Notes under the pieces: generated by a model
Seen by the model: only the letters and a program-made list of their open reading frames with translations
Database searches by the model: none
Told to the model about the DNA's origin: nothing
Assembly (NCBI RefSeq): GCF_025766255.1
Contig: NW_026516720.1
Coordinates: 220,530 to 284,529 of the forward strand
Origin: Zychaea mexicana
Taxonomy: Eukaryota; Mucoromycota; Mucoromycetes; Mucorales; Lichtheimiaceae
Direction: 5' to 3'
Length of the DNA: 64,000 bases
Position numbers and translations under genes: made by a program
In this document: piece after piece, positions 34,059 through 44,664 of the stretch
Position numbering within the stretch: the first letter of the stretch is position 1
Layout of the letters: every line of letters begins with the position of its first letter

Positions 34059-34073
34059 GGCTGCGATGCAAGA
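34059..34073. repeat. Right target-site duplication of the LINE pair
   Basis: Exact copy of 22715-22729, directly abutting the A of the LINE B ORF1 start codon. Confidence 0.85.
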
Positions 34074-34830
34074 GCTCTTTGGCGCTACTTAGTTTTCTGC
34101 TTTGGATCGACTCCGAAGGGAGCTCAAACGAGCTTGGGATAACTGCAATAAATACCAACTTGACTCTTAAGACTGCTGGTGTGGTACCACACTAAGCTAT
34201 GGACTGCTGTGTCAACATAATATCACACGAAAGGGTTCAGTATAAGCTTGTCGGATATCCCTGATCGATGACGTTTGGAATATAACAGAGGTATAACATT
34301 CTGCTATAGTAATACTGTGATTGTACTATGTGCCTGTAATATACCTTATATTCTAATATAAAAGCTATTTATCCACAGATAGCTTCCAAAAGGTGTATAC
34401 TCCTGAAGCAATTGTATTAGAGCAACAGAACATGGTACTGCAGAAGCTGCATGATGTACTCTACAATTTGCAGTCGCATCAGCAAAAGTCTGATTTACTT
34501 AGTAGTATCGACGAATATACAATAGGTATCGACATTAGCAACATCGAATTACCAAGCAATGTGAAGACGAAAGGACGCCCTGCTAACACAAAAAATGCAC
34601 GATTACTGTCAAAGTTCGAACTCGATGAAAAGGATAGCCAGCAACGCTTTCAGAGAAGAAATGCCCATGAGTCAGAGGAACTCTCCAAAGGCAGCAACAG
34701 AGAGGATGATAACATCTACATTTCTCCTCAACAAGGGAAAAGAAAGGATCCAGAGATGAACTTCCTTGAAAGCATGAACAAAAGGTACGTGCTCTCCTAA
34801 TAAATTCTAGCTAACAAATACTTTGCAGCT
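34074..34830 (+). pseudogene. MULE transposase, C-terminal part with SWIM finger
   Basis: Read across the excised LINE pair, the transposase frame continues from KRELAAMQE into LFGAT-stop-FSALDRLRRELKRAW. A CWCGTTLSYGLLCQH segment at about 34168-34218 follows, fitting the CxC..CxH SWIM zinc finger that ends MULE transposases. A further frame (34393-34800) has a LPSNVKTKGRPANTK segment, like the KTKGRP tail of such proteins. A GTACGT..TTGCAG intron is visible at about 34783-34828. Several stops are present. Confidence 0.72.
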
Positions 34831-34866
34831 ATCATAGATTTATAGATAAACTAAGTTGATAAACTA

Positions 34867-37642
34867 TCACTATGGGAAAATTGTCTCTGAAAAACATCCA
34901 GCTGCCATTCAATAAATCTAGATTGTCGATATATCTCCAAAAAACATCCAGAACATCTATAAATCGAAAATTATAAAATTAACCTTTTATTGAGTCAATA
35001 CAATCGATGTCTCCTCGTATACAGCATCCTTAAATCAGGACTAATTCTTATTAGATATTAGATTTTGTAAAGTGGTGTTACGGTGAATTAGGAGTATTCC
35101 AGGTAGTTGCGTAACGGTTTAAGTGTATGTTTTGTAGTGAGCACCAGTAATAATATCGCTTATTACAGACGGGTTGTGAAGTGATATGAGTGTAAAGTAA
35201 AGTAAAAATGTGTATGGTTTATGTCCAAGGGTGTAAATGGTAGTGAGCTGATGTCTTGATTAAGCTCAGTGGGTAGAAATGAGGATCAGGGATGTTATGT
35301 CTGTCCAAAATGAATGAGAAATAAGGATCAGGAATGCTACGTCTGTCCAAGTAAATGAGAAATAAGAGCAGGAATGTTACGTCTGGTCTTAATAGAAGAG
35401 TTTATTTAGCTTCAGTTATGAGCAATAAACAATATGTAAGATAAAACAAGCCGTGTTTAGGTCTTAAGTAATTGAAAACAATACTTGAAAAGTTAAGTCA
35501 AAAGTGGGAGGTAAAAATTCAATGTCTTTATTCAAATAAAAATAATGGAGTATTTATATCTTTCTGGTTATTTAATAATGTCTAAGATAATTCATGCTGC
35601 AGTTGCTGCGCAACGCCAATGCTGCGGTGACTTGCTGTTACTGCAGATGCTGCGGTAATGCTCTTATTCAACAAGCTGTTCATCGAATCTTTACAAGGTA
35701 AAGGGTTCGTTCTATTTATAGTTGTTCCTTTTGATAATTTGGAGGTGCAAGAGAGTTGTAGAGTTGCTGCAGTAGTTACGTATTGTATTCTGATTGCCGC
35801 TTGGTGTGTGGTTCTTTTGTATGTTTGGTTTATTTGTTATGGGTGGTTCTTGGGGTAACAGTGGCATAGATACTCATCTACTTCTTCTTACTCTGGATTA
35901 CAAAAACATCTTCAAAAAGTATACAATTTGTGATTTTGTCTACTTTTTTCAATATTTTTTATGAGCTAAGTATAGATAGAAAGCATATTGGGATGACTAA
36001 GAAGCTGTATTCTCCTTTTCTTCACTTTTTTACTTTAAGCTCGCCAAATGGTGACTCAACACCCTTCTCTGATAAAGCCAAACCGATGAAGCTGTTGAAA
36101 GAGTATCGGAAGTCGCTACTCAATGCTTCCCCTACAGTAACGAACCTAGAAAGAGATGTCAAGGCGATGAAGAGAATGATCAAGCACGCTGTCTAACAAT
36201 CAGCGAATCCCGTCGTCTTATTTCGTTATAGAGACCGGAGCAAGCCAGGGATCCATACAGCAGCACGCTTTGAGCGAGCAGTCACACTTTATACCAAGCG
36301 TGTAGCATCATCAAAAACATGATATCATGGGCAAAGATGGCAAAACTGAGACACGAAAACGACCATTTAGCTGGGAAATCTATCAGGAATTGATAATTCA
36401 GCATATAGCCGAACTTGACATTCCTCCTGTGACCGCAAATGACATGAAGGCCAGAAAAAAGCACATCAGATTCATCTATACTAGCGTGATATGCGAGTAG
36501 GCAGCACATAATCTCGATGCGTCCATCGAATGGTCTGACCCTATAGTCAAAGCGCATAGCAAGCAGCTTTACAAGAAACTGGAAGATGAAGTCGAGGAGA
36601 TGTTCCCGTTTGACAAGTTCATCCGCCATTGGGGCACATGCTTAATGCTGTCTTAGCATTGGACGACCATCAAGGCAAAAGCGACAGATGGAGCTGCGTC
36701 AGCACCTTCTGATGATCAGCCTTCAGAGTCAAGCATGAGCAGTGAGAATGTTTCATAGATTGCAAGACCAATTTCTAATGCTTTTCATTAACAATTGTGA
36801 AAGAAATGTATTCGATGAAGTGTACCAGGTAGCCTACTAGTACAATTTTACTAAAGAGGAGTGAGACAAAGGCGATGCAAGTGCAATCGTAGCTGTAGAT
36901 AGTGAAAGAGATGATGTAGATGCCGCTGATGATAACATAATGTACAGTAGCAGCGACGATGAAGATGACAACGACAGTGAAGTTGCCAGCAGCGATAATG
37001 AAGACTAAGTGGCCAGCAGTAATGACAATGATGAAGCTAGTGAGACCAACAGTGACACAGACGATGTCAGCACTACTATCCCGGACAATAGCTGACACTG
37101 GTTCGGACGATAGCAGCGATAATAAAAATATTCTGCTATCAAAGAAACTGGTGGCAAGAAACCAACGAATGATGACAGATATTGCCAGCAAAAGTATCTT
37201 AAGACAGTTTCTACACTGAAGAGAGATTTAGAGGAGGCATGAAGAAGGAATAAATCCATCTAGGAACCAAAAAGAAAAAAAAAAGAGTGAAGTTGTAAAA
37301 TATAGCAGATACTGTTCTATAGAGAGTTGTTGTTGTTAGGCATATTAAGCGTTCTTTTGTAAATAAAAAAGCTTAAAAAAAATATCCTAAAGTATCAATA
37401 TTGTTAGTAAAATAAATCTATGTTATGTCGCATACCACATACTGTAAGAATATATATATATATATATAATGTACTACAGTCTATAGATTCAGGTCGGATC
37501 CAAATCTCCAAAAAGTTCCAGTTTATACCGATTTATCTCTATAACGATTTATCTCCAAAAGTCTAAAATTTTAGAGGTAAGTCAGTCTGGAGATAAATCG
37601 GTATATACTGGAACTTTTTTGGGGATAATTTTCCCGTAGTGA
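34867..37642. mobile_element. TA-flanked DNA transposon with CACTA-like termini
   Basis: Ends are TCACTATGGGAAAATTGTC and, reversed, TCACTACGGGAAAATTATC, flanked by TA on both sides (34865-34866 and 37643-37644). TA flanks suggest Tc1/mariner or pogo; the CACTA(TG/CG)GGAAAA ends resemble CACTA elements, so the superfamily is open. The interior has short frames without recognisable transposase: a basic KDGKTETRKRPFSWEIYQEL segment near 36330 and an acidic, Ser/Asp-rich segment (about 36950-37090). It interrupts the MULE between its transposase and OTU parts. Confidence 0.68.
37514..37619. repeat. Subterminal inverted repeat of the TA-flanked element
   Basis: AGTTCCAGTTTATACCGATT... is answered by ...AATCGGTATATACTGGAACT about 55 bases later, a potential hairpin just inside the right terminus. 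Confidence 0.75.
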
Positions 37643-37667
37643 TATTTGCTGCAGATTCAAAAAAGAT

Positions 37668-38170
37668 TTTCTACTCAAGCTGAAGTTCTTCGTTCATACA
37701 ACCATCCCTCGCAAGTTCATTGAAACAACTGTCGACATTATGTCCGATGGCTTCTGTGGCTTCTGCACAATTGCACATCATGTACACGGCAATCAAGAGG
37801 CTTTTATGTTAGTCAAGTTACAGAAGCTGGAGTGCTTCAAGATAAACAAGGATATATATCAGCAGCAATATGTATTTATGCGTGAGAATTTACAGCTCAT
37901 TGAAACATCATTGTCTTATGCACTTGATGCTCCATGATCCCCGGAAGTCGTGCCCATCCAATTATTGCTTTCTTGCGCCTGACTTTGCACAGATCGCTGC
38001 AGACACTTATCAATGGTCTGTTGCAATTTATCCAGACAATGATACGAAAAGGCCAGACTCTGACGAATGCGCTTATGAGCCATCTCTATTTTTGCCAATG
38101 CAACGTCCATCGTCTGACAACAAGAATCCTCTCCCCATCATTATGCAGCAACTCAATAACAATCATTAGG
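37668..38170 (+). pseudogene. OTU-type cysteine-protease-like domain carried by the MULE
   Basis: Reads IPRKFIETTVDIMSDGFCGF, the Asp-x-x-Cys active-site region of OTU peptidases, then AHHVHGNQEAFMLVKLQKLE. After a stop and frame change it continues with PDFAQIAADTYQWSVAIYP, FLPMQ and QQLNNNH near the expected catalytic His. OTU domains accompany some MULE transposases in plants and fungi. Stops near 37936 and 38167 show decay. Confidence 0.7.
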
Positions 38171-38509
38171 CTACCATCGATACAAAAGGACGCAGTATCA
38201 TGATGGACTGGCCAATTATCAACTCGATGTGTATAAAGGCATACTGATCAATAGGTAATATTGATAACCTGCATAAAGCAAAGTGGCGTTAGAGTAATGA
38301 TTCTACTACTTCCTGTATAGTAATTTCCTGTTTTCTCGAACACTACTGTCCTCTCTTTATTTTAATGTTATTTGGTATACTCTGGTATGAGTTAAATAGC
38401 GATGTTTGATCAGATTTACTCCTTACCTTAAGGAAACATTATATTTTCATCACTTTGATTTATGGCTATCCTATTATATAGTTTAGGAAATAGAAGAACA
38501 AAACACTTA

Positions 38510-38645
38510 GGTATACATAACCTTGCAGACACCCCCATAAGTATATATTTATGGGATGTGTGTAGCCTGATGAGGATTAAAAATAAAAGGGGGTGTCCGC
38601 AAGGGTCAGAGGGTGGTGGTGTCCGTATCAAAAGCCCCAAAGAAA
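38510..38645 (-). repeat. Right MULE terminal inverted repeat and target duplication
   Basis: Ends CCGTATCAAAAGCC at 38636; the duplication CCAAAGAAA occupies 38637-38645. Inside lie AAGGGGGTGTCCGCAAGGG and CTGATGAGGATTAAAAATAA, the reverse complement of the left repeat. Confidence 0.85.
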
Positions 38646-38684
38646 TATGCAACAAATTGCTTTATATCTGGCTTTACTTTGTAG

Positions 38685-39175
38685 ATCACTGCTGCTAAGC
38701 ATTTTATTGTCAATGAACAAGAGACTAGCTGAATGATGGTATGTATGCCCTTTGCAAGTGTGTAAATTCTCACAGTATATGACATCAAATCATTGTCTAC
38801 TTCTGTCTAAATAGCACTCTGTTATTGTTGACGACCGTACTTTGTACAAAGTATACTTATGGCCATTCGCGCGGTCAGTGGAAGCTGGTGTGGGCACTGT
38901 TATGTGTTCCTATACCAGTATGAACGAGACCTATGCCTGCGAAAACGATTATGTATTTAATCACCTTCTAAAGGATGAGCTATCTTTCAAAGGATGGGTG
39001 CATAGCGATTGGTTAGCTACTCATTATACTACCAAAACCGCTAACAGTAGAATGAATATGACAATGTTAGATACTACACCCCTCATGCTATTCGGTGAGT
39101 AGACTTCCTAACTCCAGCTGTATTGCACTAAGCCTGGCAGATGGATTTACTTTGGCAGTGCATTGAAGAGAGGGT
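38685..39175 (+). pseudogene. GH3 beta-glucosidase copy 3, continuation (exon 3 onward)
   Basis: Exon 3 (38685-38738) is 54 bases, identical in length to exon 3 of both intact copies; it reads ITAAKHFIVNEQETS and then an in-frame TGA. Exon 4 (38815-39094) reads VDDRTLYKVYLWPFARSVEA, MCSYTSMNETYACENDY and the nucleophile loop VHSDWLATHYTTKTANS. A gtgagt donor follows. A remnant WIYFGSALKRGF (about 39142-39175) matches the copy 1 exon encoding TYFGANLTKAVQDG. The rest of the gene is absent. Confidence 0.88.
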
Positions 39176-39500
39176 TTTATATTTTTTTTGCCCATCATTA
39201 ATGATTATTTTTCGTAATATACGAATTTGGTAACACAAAAAGGTTTTTATGGAAGTAATAAGGAAAAGATGAGATAGGACAAAGCACGGCTGCATCGCGT
39301 AACATAGTGAGATGAATCACGACATAGTAATTGTGTTAGAATAATATGGGATAAGAAAAGGCATGGCAAATGTTTGCTAGGTTAAAACATAATGCCATCC
39401 ATGCTATATTTTCAGCATAATTATAATTAAAAACATATTTACTCTATCTCATTATTGAACGAAGAAAATGCCAGCAAGATAAAAGTGTATTTTTTTTGAA
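39176..39500. other. AT-rich, nothing recognised
   Basis: No coding signal; lies between the truncated GH3 copy and retrotransposon sequence. The missing GH3 3' half was presumably lost here. Confidence 0.4.
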
Positions 39501-40998
39501 TATCAATAGAATTTATTATTATAAGGTAGTCGCCAAAATCATTGTCAACTTGGTTGATCATGCTTACTTGGTGGGTATGGACTGGAGCTGGTCATGGTTC
39601 ATAATTGTATCGTATTATATAGTTGTATCATATGGCAAGCGCTGAGGCACTTTATTAGAAAAAGGTTATAAATAGCCACGCTATCACTAGCAATAAAAAG
39701 TATCTTTTAACAACCCTCTATCCTCTGATTATCGTTTGCTCTTATTCTTTCTCATTGGCTACAGATCCACCTACCAAAAAGCGACTCAACAATTGGTAGC
39801 AGAAGAATATGGTTGTATTAGGCAAAAAACAGCATTAAAAAAACTAAGCTGCAAACTTAGCGAAAACAGAATGGCAAATGAACCTACAGCAGCTATTCTC
39901 CAGGCATTAAGAAACCTGCTGGAGAACCAAAGCAGACAAGATGCAGCTCCAGTCTTTTGAGCTCACATATGTAAACTCGACACATATGATGGCGACTGCA
40001 GTCTAGATACTGTAATTGGTTGGGTATGCATGGTGGAACCGTACCTCGAGATGACGACACTACCAGAGCACCAATAGGTTGCTTATGCTACAACACTTTT
40101 ATGTAGCGAAACAGAAACTTGGTGGAAACAGCAGGAACAAAGAGCAGACATCGACAATTGGAGAGGATTCAAGAAACGTCTCTTAGCCACTTTCAGCCTC
40201 CCCCCCCCAATCATCTCCAGCTGGTGCATGATCAATTGGCTACACTGGTGCAGTCGAGTACAGTGACATTAGATGTCTTACAGTTTCAAATGGCATAGTC
40301 ATCGGTCCCTACGATGCTAGATGAAGAGGCCTTGGATCGTTCTCAGAATGGCCTGCATCTAGTCATTCAGTTGTAAATCATGACATGCCTCCTAACCTCT
40401 ACCAATGAATCGATGTGTCTGGCATTGGCAGTTGAAGCCGCACAACAACAAAGCCAGACCATCCTGAATGAAACTACTAACTATGCAGCTGCACCGACCA
40501 TACAGGCACACCCACAAGAACAATTAATGCACCAGCTATATGCACAACAACAACAGCATACCATGCCTGAGTATCTACGTTCGTATGGTGTGGTGCCTAT
40601 AGATCTTGATGCGATGTGTATAAGGTCCCCTGAAGCATGTCAAGGATCTCGCCGTTGTGGTAGCAACTGGCGCCAATAAGGATCTCGATGTAACAACAAT
40701 CAAAATGTGACACAGCAAAGTCCAGTATCGAGTGTGACAAATAGAACAGTAATAAGATTCGATGCCACCAATGCAAATGGTGAGTGCATTGGTGAAGTTG
40801 TCTATGGTGTTGTTGCTGCATTGTCAAATTAAAGTGTGAATGCCAGCATCAACTTGGATATTTGATTGAATAAAAGTTGCAGCAAATCTTGCTTGTTCTC
40901 AAAAAGGAGAACCTAGGGTGATAAATCCTCCTAAAAAGGAAAACCTCGCAGTGATAATTGATTTATAGCCACTCATTTTACTTAAGAAAACTCCTCTT
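39500..40998 (+). mobile_element. Decayed LTR retrotransposon: LTR-like leader, primer site and gag
   Basis: Bases about 39500-39780 look like an LTR promoter end (TTATAAATAG at 39666, AATAAAAAG about 30 bases on). TGGTAGCAGA at 39794-39803 resembles a tRNA primer-binding site. A gag-like frame then reads MANEPTAAILQALRNLLENQ, LDTYDGDCSLDTVIGW, TETWWKQQEQ, WRGFKKRLLATFS and HDQLATLVQSSTVTLDVLQF, the retrotransposon gag pattern (WWKQ, W..FK..L...F). In-frame stops are frequent and no protease or polymerase is found. Bases about 40720-40998 recur inverted at 46197-46500. Confidence 0.68.
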
Positions 40999-41004
40999 AC
41001 CGTA

Positions 41005-44000
41005 CGATAAAATACATTATCGTAATATGGAGAAAGTAAACCGCAACTGGCAATACATACAGCTACTGCGACTCTACGTGTGTATAGTGTCTCATAAAAG
41101 GCGAAGGGCGAACAGTAAGATAATTCTGTTATGGGCCCCAGGATGCGCAATCTCAGATGGAATGCACAAACTTGATACAACTGATCGAGAAGCCATGCTA
41201 AATCTAGTAAAGTAGTACGTCATAGAGAAAAATGCATTGTGGGTAGCAAAGTAGAAGAACAAGTAATGACTCGCGTCATGGGCGGAGAAAGCAAGCTGCC
41301 GTCAGAAGAAGTAACAAAGGAAATGAGTGTATTTTTTCTTGTCCGATCATTTCTTTTCCAATTACGTCAAATTAAGCGATCGAATCAATAGTAAGGAATT
41401 TACAAATGAAGTACATCCAGATCATTCATTTATATGTTCGCACACATGATAAACAGTTGCCTTATGGATAAAATGGATGATATAGTTGTCATCACATATT
41501 CCACTAGCTGAAGCAGAATTCCTTTTTCAGGATGAGCTTATATGATATCATCATCGTTTTGCTTTGTCGGAAGAATTGAGTTGAGTAAACTACAAGTCGA
41601 TGATATCATCTGTAAGGATCCATCCATCAGAAGTCCAATAAATGACATCAGCGGCATCATTTGAGAAATATATAAAGGCGTTTATTTTTGAAGCATCGAT
41701 CCTTGTATCTACCGTACACTTAACATACTACTCTACCTCAAAACTCTGTTGCCTTCCTACATTTCAATCATGGTTTATCAAATTGGTTCTTCTTCCCGCG
41801 ATGTCTGTGCTGCTCTTCATGATGGGGTAAATATCACTATGCAATTGGTTTGTGTTGTGTCGTGTTATGTCGTGTTGTGGTGAACTCTATTGCAAATCTC
41901 AAACATGTATTGATCTCTATAATATTTTTCTATTAAGGCACAAGAAACTCTTATCCAAACCCCAACCTTTTCTCGTGTGCCTTCCGCCATGTCAGTTGAT
42001 ACTATATCGCTTACTGATGAAGACATTGATGGCAGCGGTGCCAACTCTGATTCCGAGTCTATTTCTGTATCAGTTAACCAATCGCAAGGCAAGGGATCCA
42101 GTTGGGTATTTAAGTATAGCTTCGGTAAGCGCTATGATGACAAGGACGGTAAGCTGCGCATCTGTTGCCTTAGTGGGAAATTGCACCAAAACTTTCGCTG
42201 CCGAGTAAAGCAATATGTCCGGATTGATTAAGCATTTGAACAAGGTCCATAGTATCACTAGGGAGTGCGGCCCCCACACCAGAAGCAAGTGTTCTTATGG
42301 TCCCCTTGATTCCTTTGTCTAGACGAAGCGTGCCCGTGTATTCACACCCGAGCAATTTCTGAAGGCCTTCGTCAGGTTCATCGTAAAAAGCAAACTGCCA
42401 TTTACCTTGGCTGAGAACAACGATTTGCAGGAACTTTTGGAGATTGCACAATCTGCATCTGCCACGAAAATGGTGCAGCTCCCAAGTGCTGATACAATTG
42501 CGAATAAGGTAAATATTAGATACATTTTTTCCATGCACAATACAGACAAAAAATTATATTTTTAATGCCCCATTTATTACCTTTAGACCAAAGAGGAGTA
42601 CGGCCTGTACAAAACTAAGTTACGCACCATATTGAACAAGATTCCTGCAATTTCATGCACACTTAATGGTTGGACCAGCCCCTACAATGATGCTTTCCTT
42701 TCTGTTACTGGCCACTGGATTTCCCCATCGACTTGGACCATGCATGAAGTCATCCTCAGCTTTGTACCACTGGAGGGGCCCCATTCAGCAGAAAATCTTG
42801 CCAATGCTTTTATCCGTGTCTTGAATGAGTTCGGTCTAGGGCCCAAACTATTTACTATCACGACGGATAATGCTTCAAATATGAAGAAGATGGCTCAGAT
42901 CGTTGAGTACCACGCTGTTGACAGTGGATGGTAAGTATTGAGAGTATAAATGCGAATTTGAAATATTTAGCAATATCGGTTCATGAGCTTATACAATACC
43001 ATCTGTATTAGGTCATTCCATGCAGACCAGCACCATATCCCATGCCTTGGCCATGTGCTGAACTTGGCGGTCCAAGACATCCTACGTTGGGGCCTAGGTC
43101 CAACGTTGTGCGACAATACTGGTGATAGTGATGCCGAGGACGAAAGTGACGAAGTTGATGTCAATGCAACCTTCGAGGTAAACGCAGAATGCGCTTTGGA
43201 GGAGCAAGAGATCGAAGCAATGAATGTGCTAGTCAAGCTACGAAAAGGAATCAAAAACATTCGGTAAGTGATTACTATCATTAAATACATATTCCCTACT
43301 CGATGGTATCATTGGCACCATTTACTCATTATACCTTTGATTTTACATAGTTCTTCGCCTCAGCACATGGAGCAGTTCATGCGCCAACAAAACTTGGATT
43401 GCTCCACTCAGCTCACCCTCCATTGCGACATGGCCACCTGCTAGAATTCGACATATGACATACTTGACTGTGCAGCCTTACTACGTGTACCATATAACGT
43501 ACTTTGCTCGAATAGCACCAACGATGAGTTATTACCGTTCAAGCTCACAACGAAGAATGGAAGTATATCGACCACCTGAAGGAAATCTTGGTGCCCTTCT
43601 ATAAGTCGACCAAAGCCTTATCTGCCAGTATGAGCCACCCTAGCATCAACACCGCGATTGTCTATTATAACAAGTTGATGGATACTTTAGAGGACATTGT
43701 CAGCGATGGTTATTCACCAGAATTAAAACATGTGGCCAGATGTGGCCTCGACAAGTTGCAAAGGTACTATTGCAAGGTAGACGATATAGATGTATACACA
43801 GTTGCGACGGCATTGGATCTGCAGATGAAGTTTTCTTGGTGGTGCCAAGTAGGGTGGGAAGACAAATACCAAGTTTGGAGCCAGCGGATGGTGCATAAGG
43901 CCTGGGCAGCATTCCCCAAATGTGCTGCTATGAGGCCTGAAGTGAATGACGAGATGCAAAGCTTGTACAGCCTATATATGACGTCCACGGCTGGTGACGA

Positions 44001-44664
44001 ATTAGAGGATTACTTGGACAAGCGATTAAGAAGACCGGTACCAAACCAGAAAGGACAAGAACCACTGGTCCTTTTATACTAGAAATCTCAGCCCCAGTGG
44101 CCAAACATGGCTGCAATGGCTGCAAAATATTTGGCAGTCCCAGTCACTTCCACACCATCGGAACGTTGCTTTTCCCAAACTCGACTTCTCCTGCTATACA
44201 CACAAAACCGCCTCTAACTGCATACCATCGAAATACTAATGCTTTTGGATTTGTGGTGCTCCTTTGACTTTCACGATTAAAACGTTTCCATCTCTTCGTT
44301 CCTATATCTCCTTTCTATACCTCTTTTTTGTACCTCTTTTCCCTAGTTCTTTTTCTCTTCTCTTCTTTACTATTTTTCCCTCCCTTCTGCTTTTGTAGGT
44401 TTTATTAAGTTCTTACAAAAAGTATAGCTTGCAAATACACTACTTCTTGGTTTTTACGGAATAACATTGTTCGTCACTTCCATTATAGCCTACTTTATAC
44501 TAATTACCAAAATCACTAAATGCAATCTTCTGCCTCTCGGTTCTTTGGTTCTATGTATATAAAACTGGTTCAGTTCCAGTTCGGTTCTTGGTAGGAACCA
44601 AGCCATATTTTCTCAGTTTCAGTTCGGTTCGGTTCCAGTTCTACAGTTCTGATACGAATCCCTA
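41005..44664 (+). mobile_element. hAT DNA transposon, 5' truncated
   Basis: Contains a decayed hAT transposase and ends in a terminal repeat (GTTCTGATACGAATCCCTA, 44664) like that of the small element at 59501-60544. Bases 41005-41310 match 59930-60230 and bases 44345-44664 match 60245-60544. The left terminus is missing: sequence left of about 41005 is retrotransposon. Confidence 0.8.
41985..44280 (+). pseudogene. hAT transposase, degenerate
   Basis: Begins with an acidic leader (MSVDTISLTDEDIDGSGA) and a BED-finger-like region (VFKYFGKRYDDK..LRICC.., GLIKHLNKVH). The catalytic half has SCTLNGWTSPYNDAFLSVTG, FTITTDNASNMKKM and HHIPCLGHVLNLAVQDIL. The C-terminal dimerisation region reads WPNMAAMAAKYLAVPVTSTP then SERCFSQTR. 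Introns are visible at about 42509-42587 (gtaaat..tttag) and near 42931. Frameshifts and stops are present, for example near 43443 and 44080. Confidence 0.88.

Larger units (their letters stand above)
20699..38636 (+). mobile_element. MULE DNA transposon (17.9 kb with nested insertions)
   Basis: Bounded by long terminal inverted repeats starting GGCTTTTGATACGG and by a 9-base target duplication (CTAAAGAAA / CCAAAGAAA, one mismatch), the size typical of Mutator-like elements. Internal pieces on the plus strand read as a MULE transposase (FAR1-type N-terminus, DDE core, SWIM finger) and an OTU-like domain. It sits in intron 2 of GH3 copy 3. Removing the LINE pair (about 11.3 kb) and the TA element (about 2.8 kb) leaves a MULE of about 3.8 kb. 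All coding parts are decayed, so this copy is dead. Confidence 0.87.

Noticed and set aside
34867..37642. Firm assignment to the CACTA superfamily
   Set aside because: The expected 3-base duplication is not evident and TA flanks fit other families; left open.
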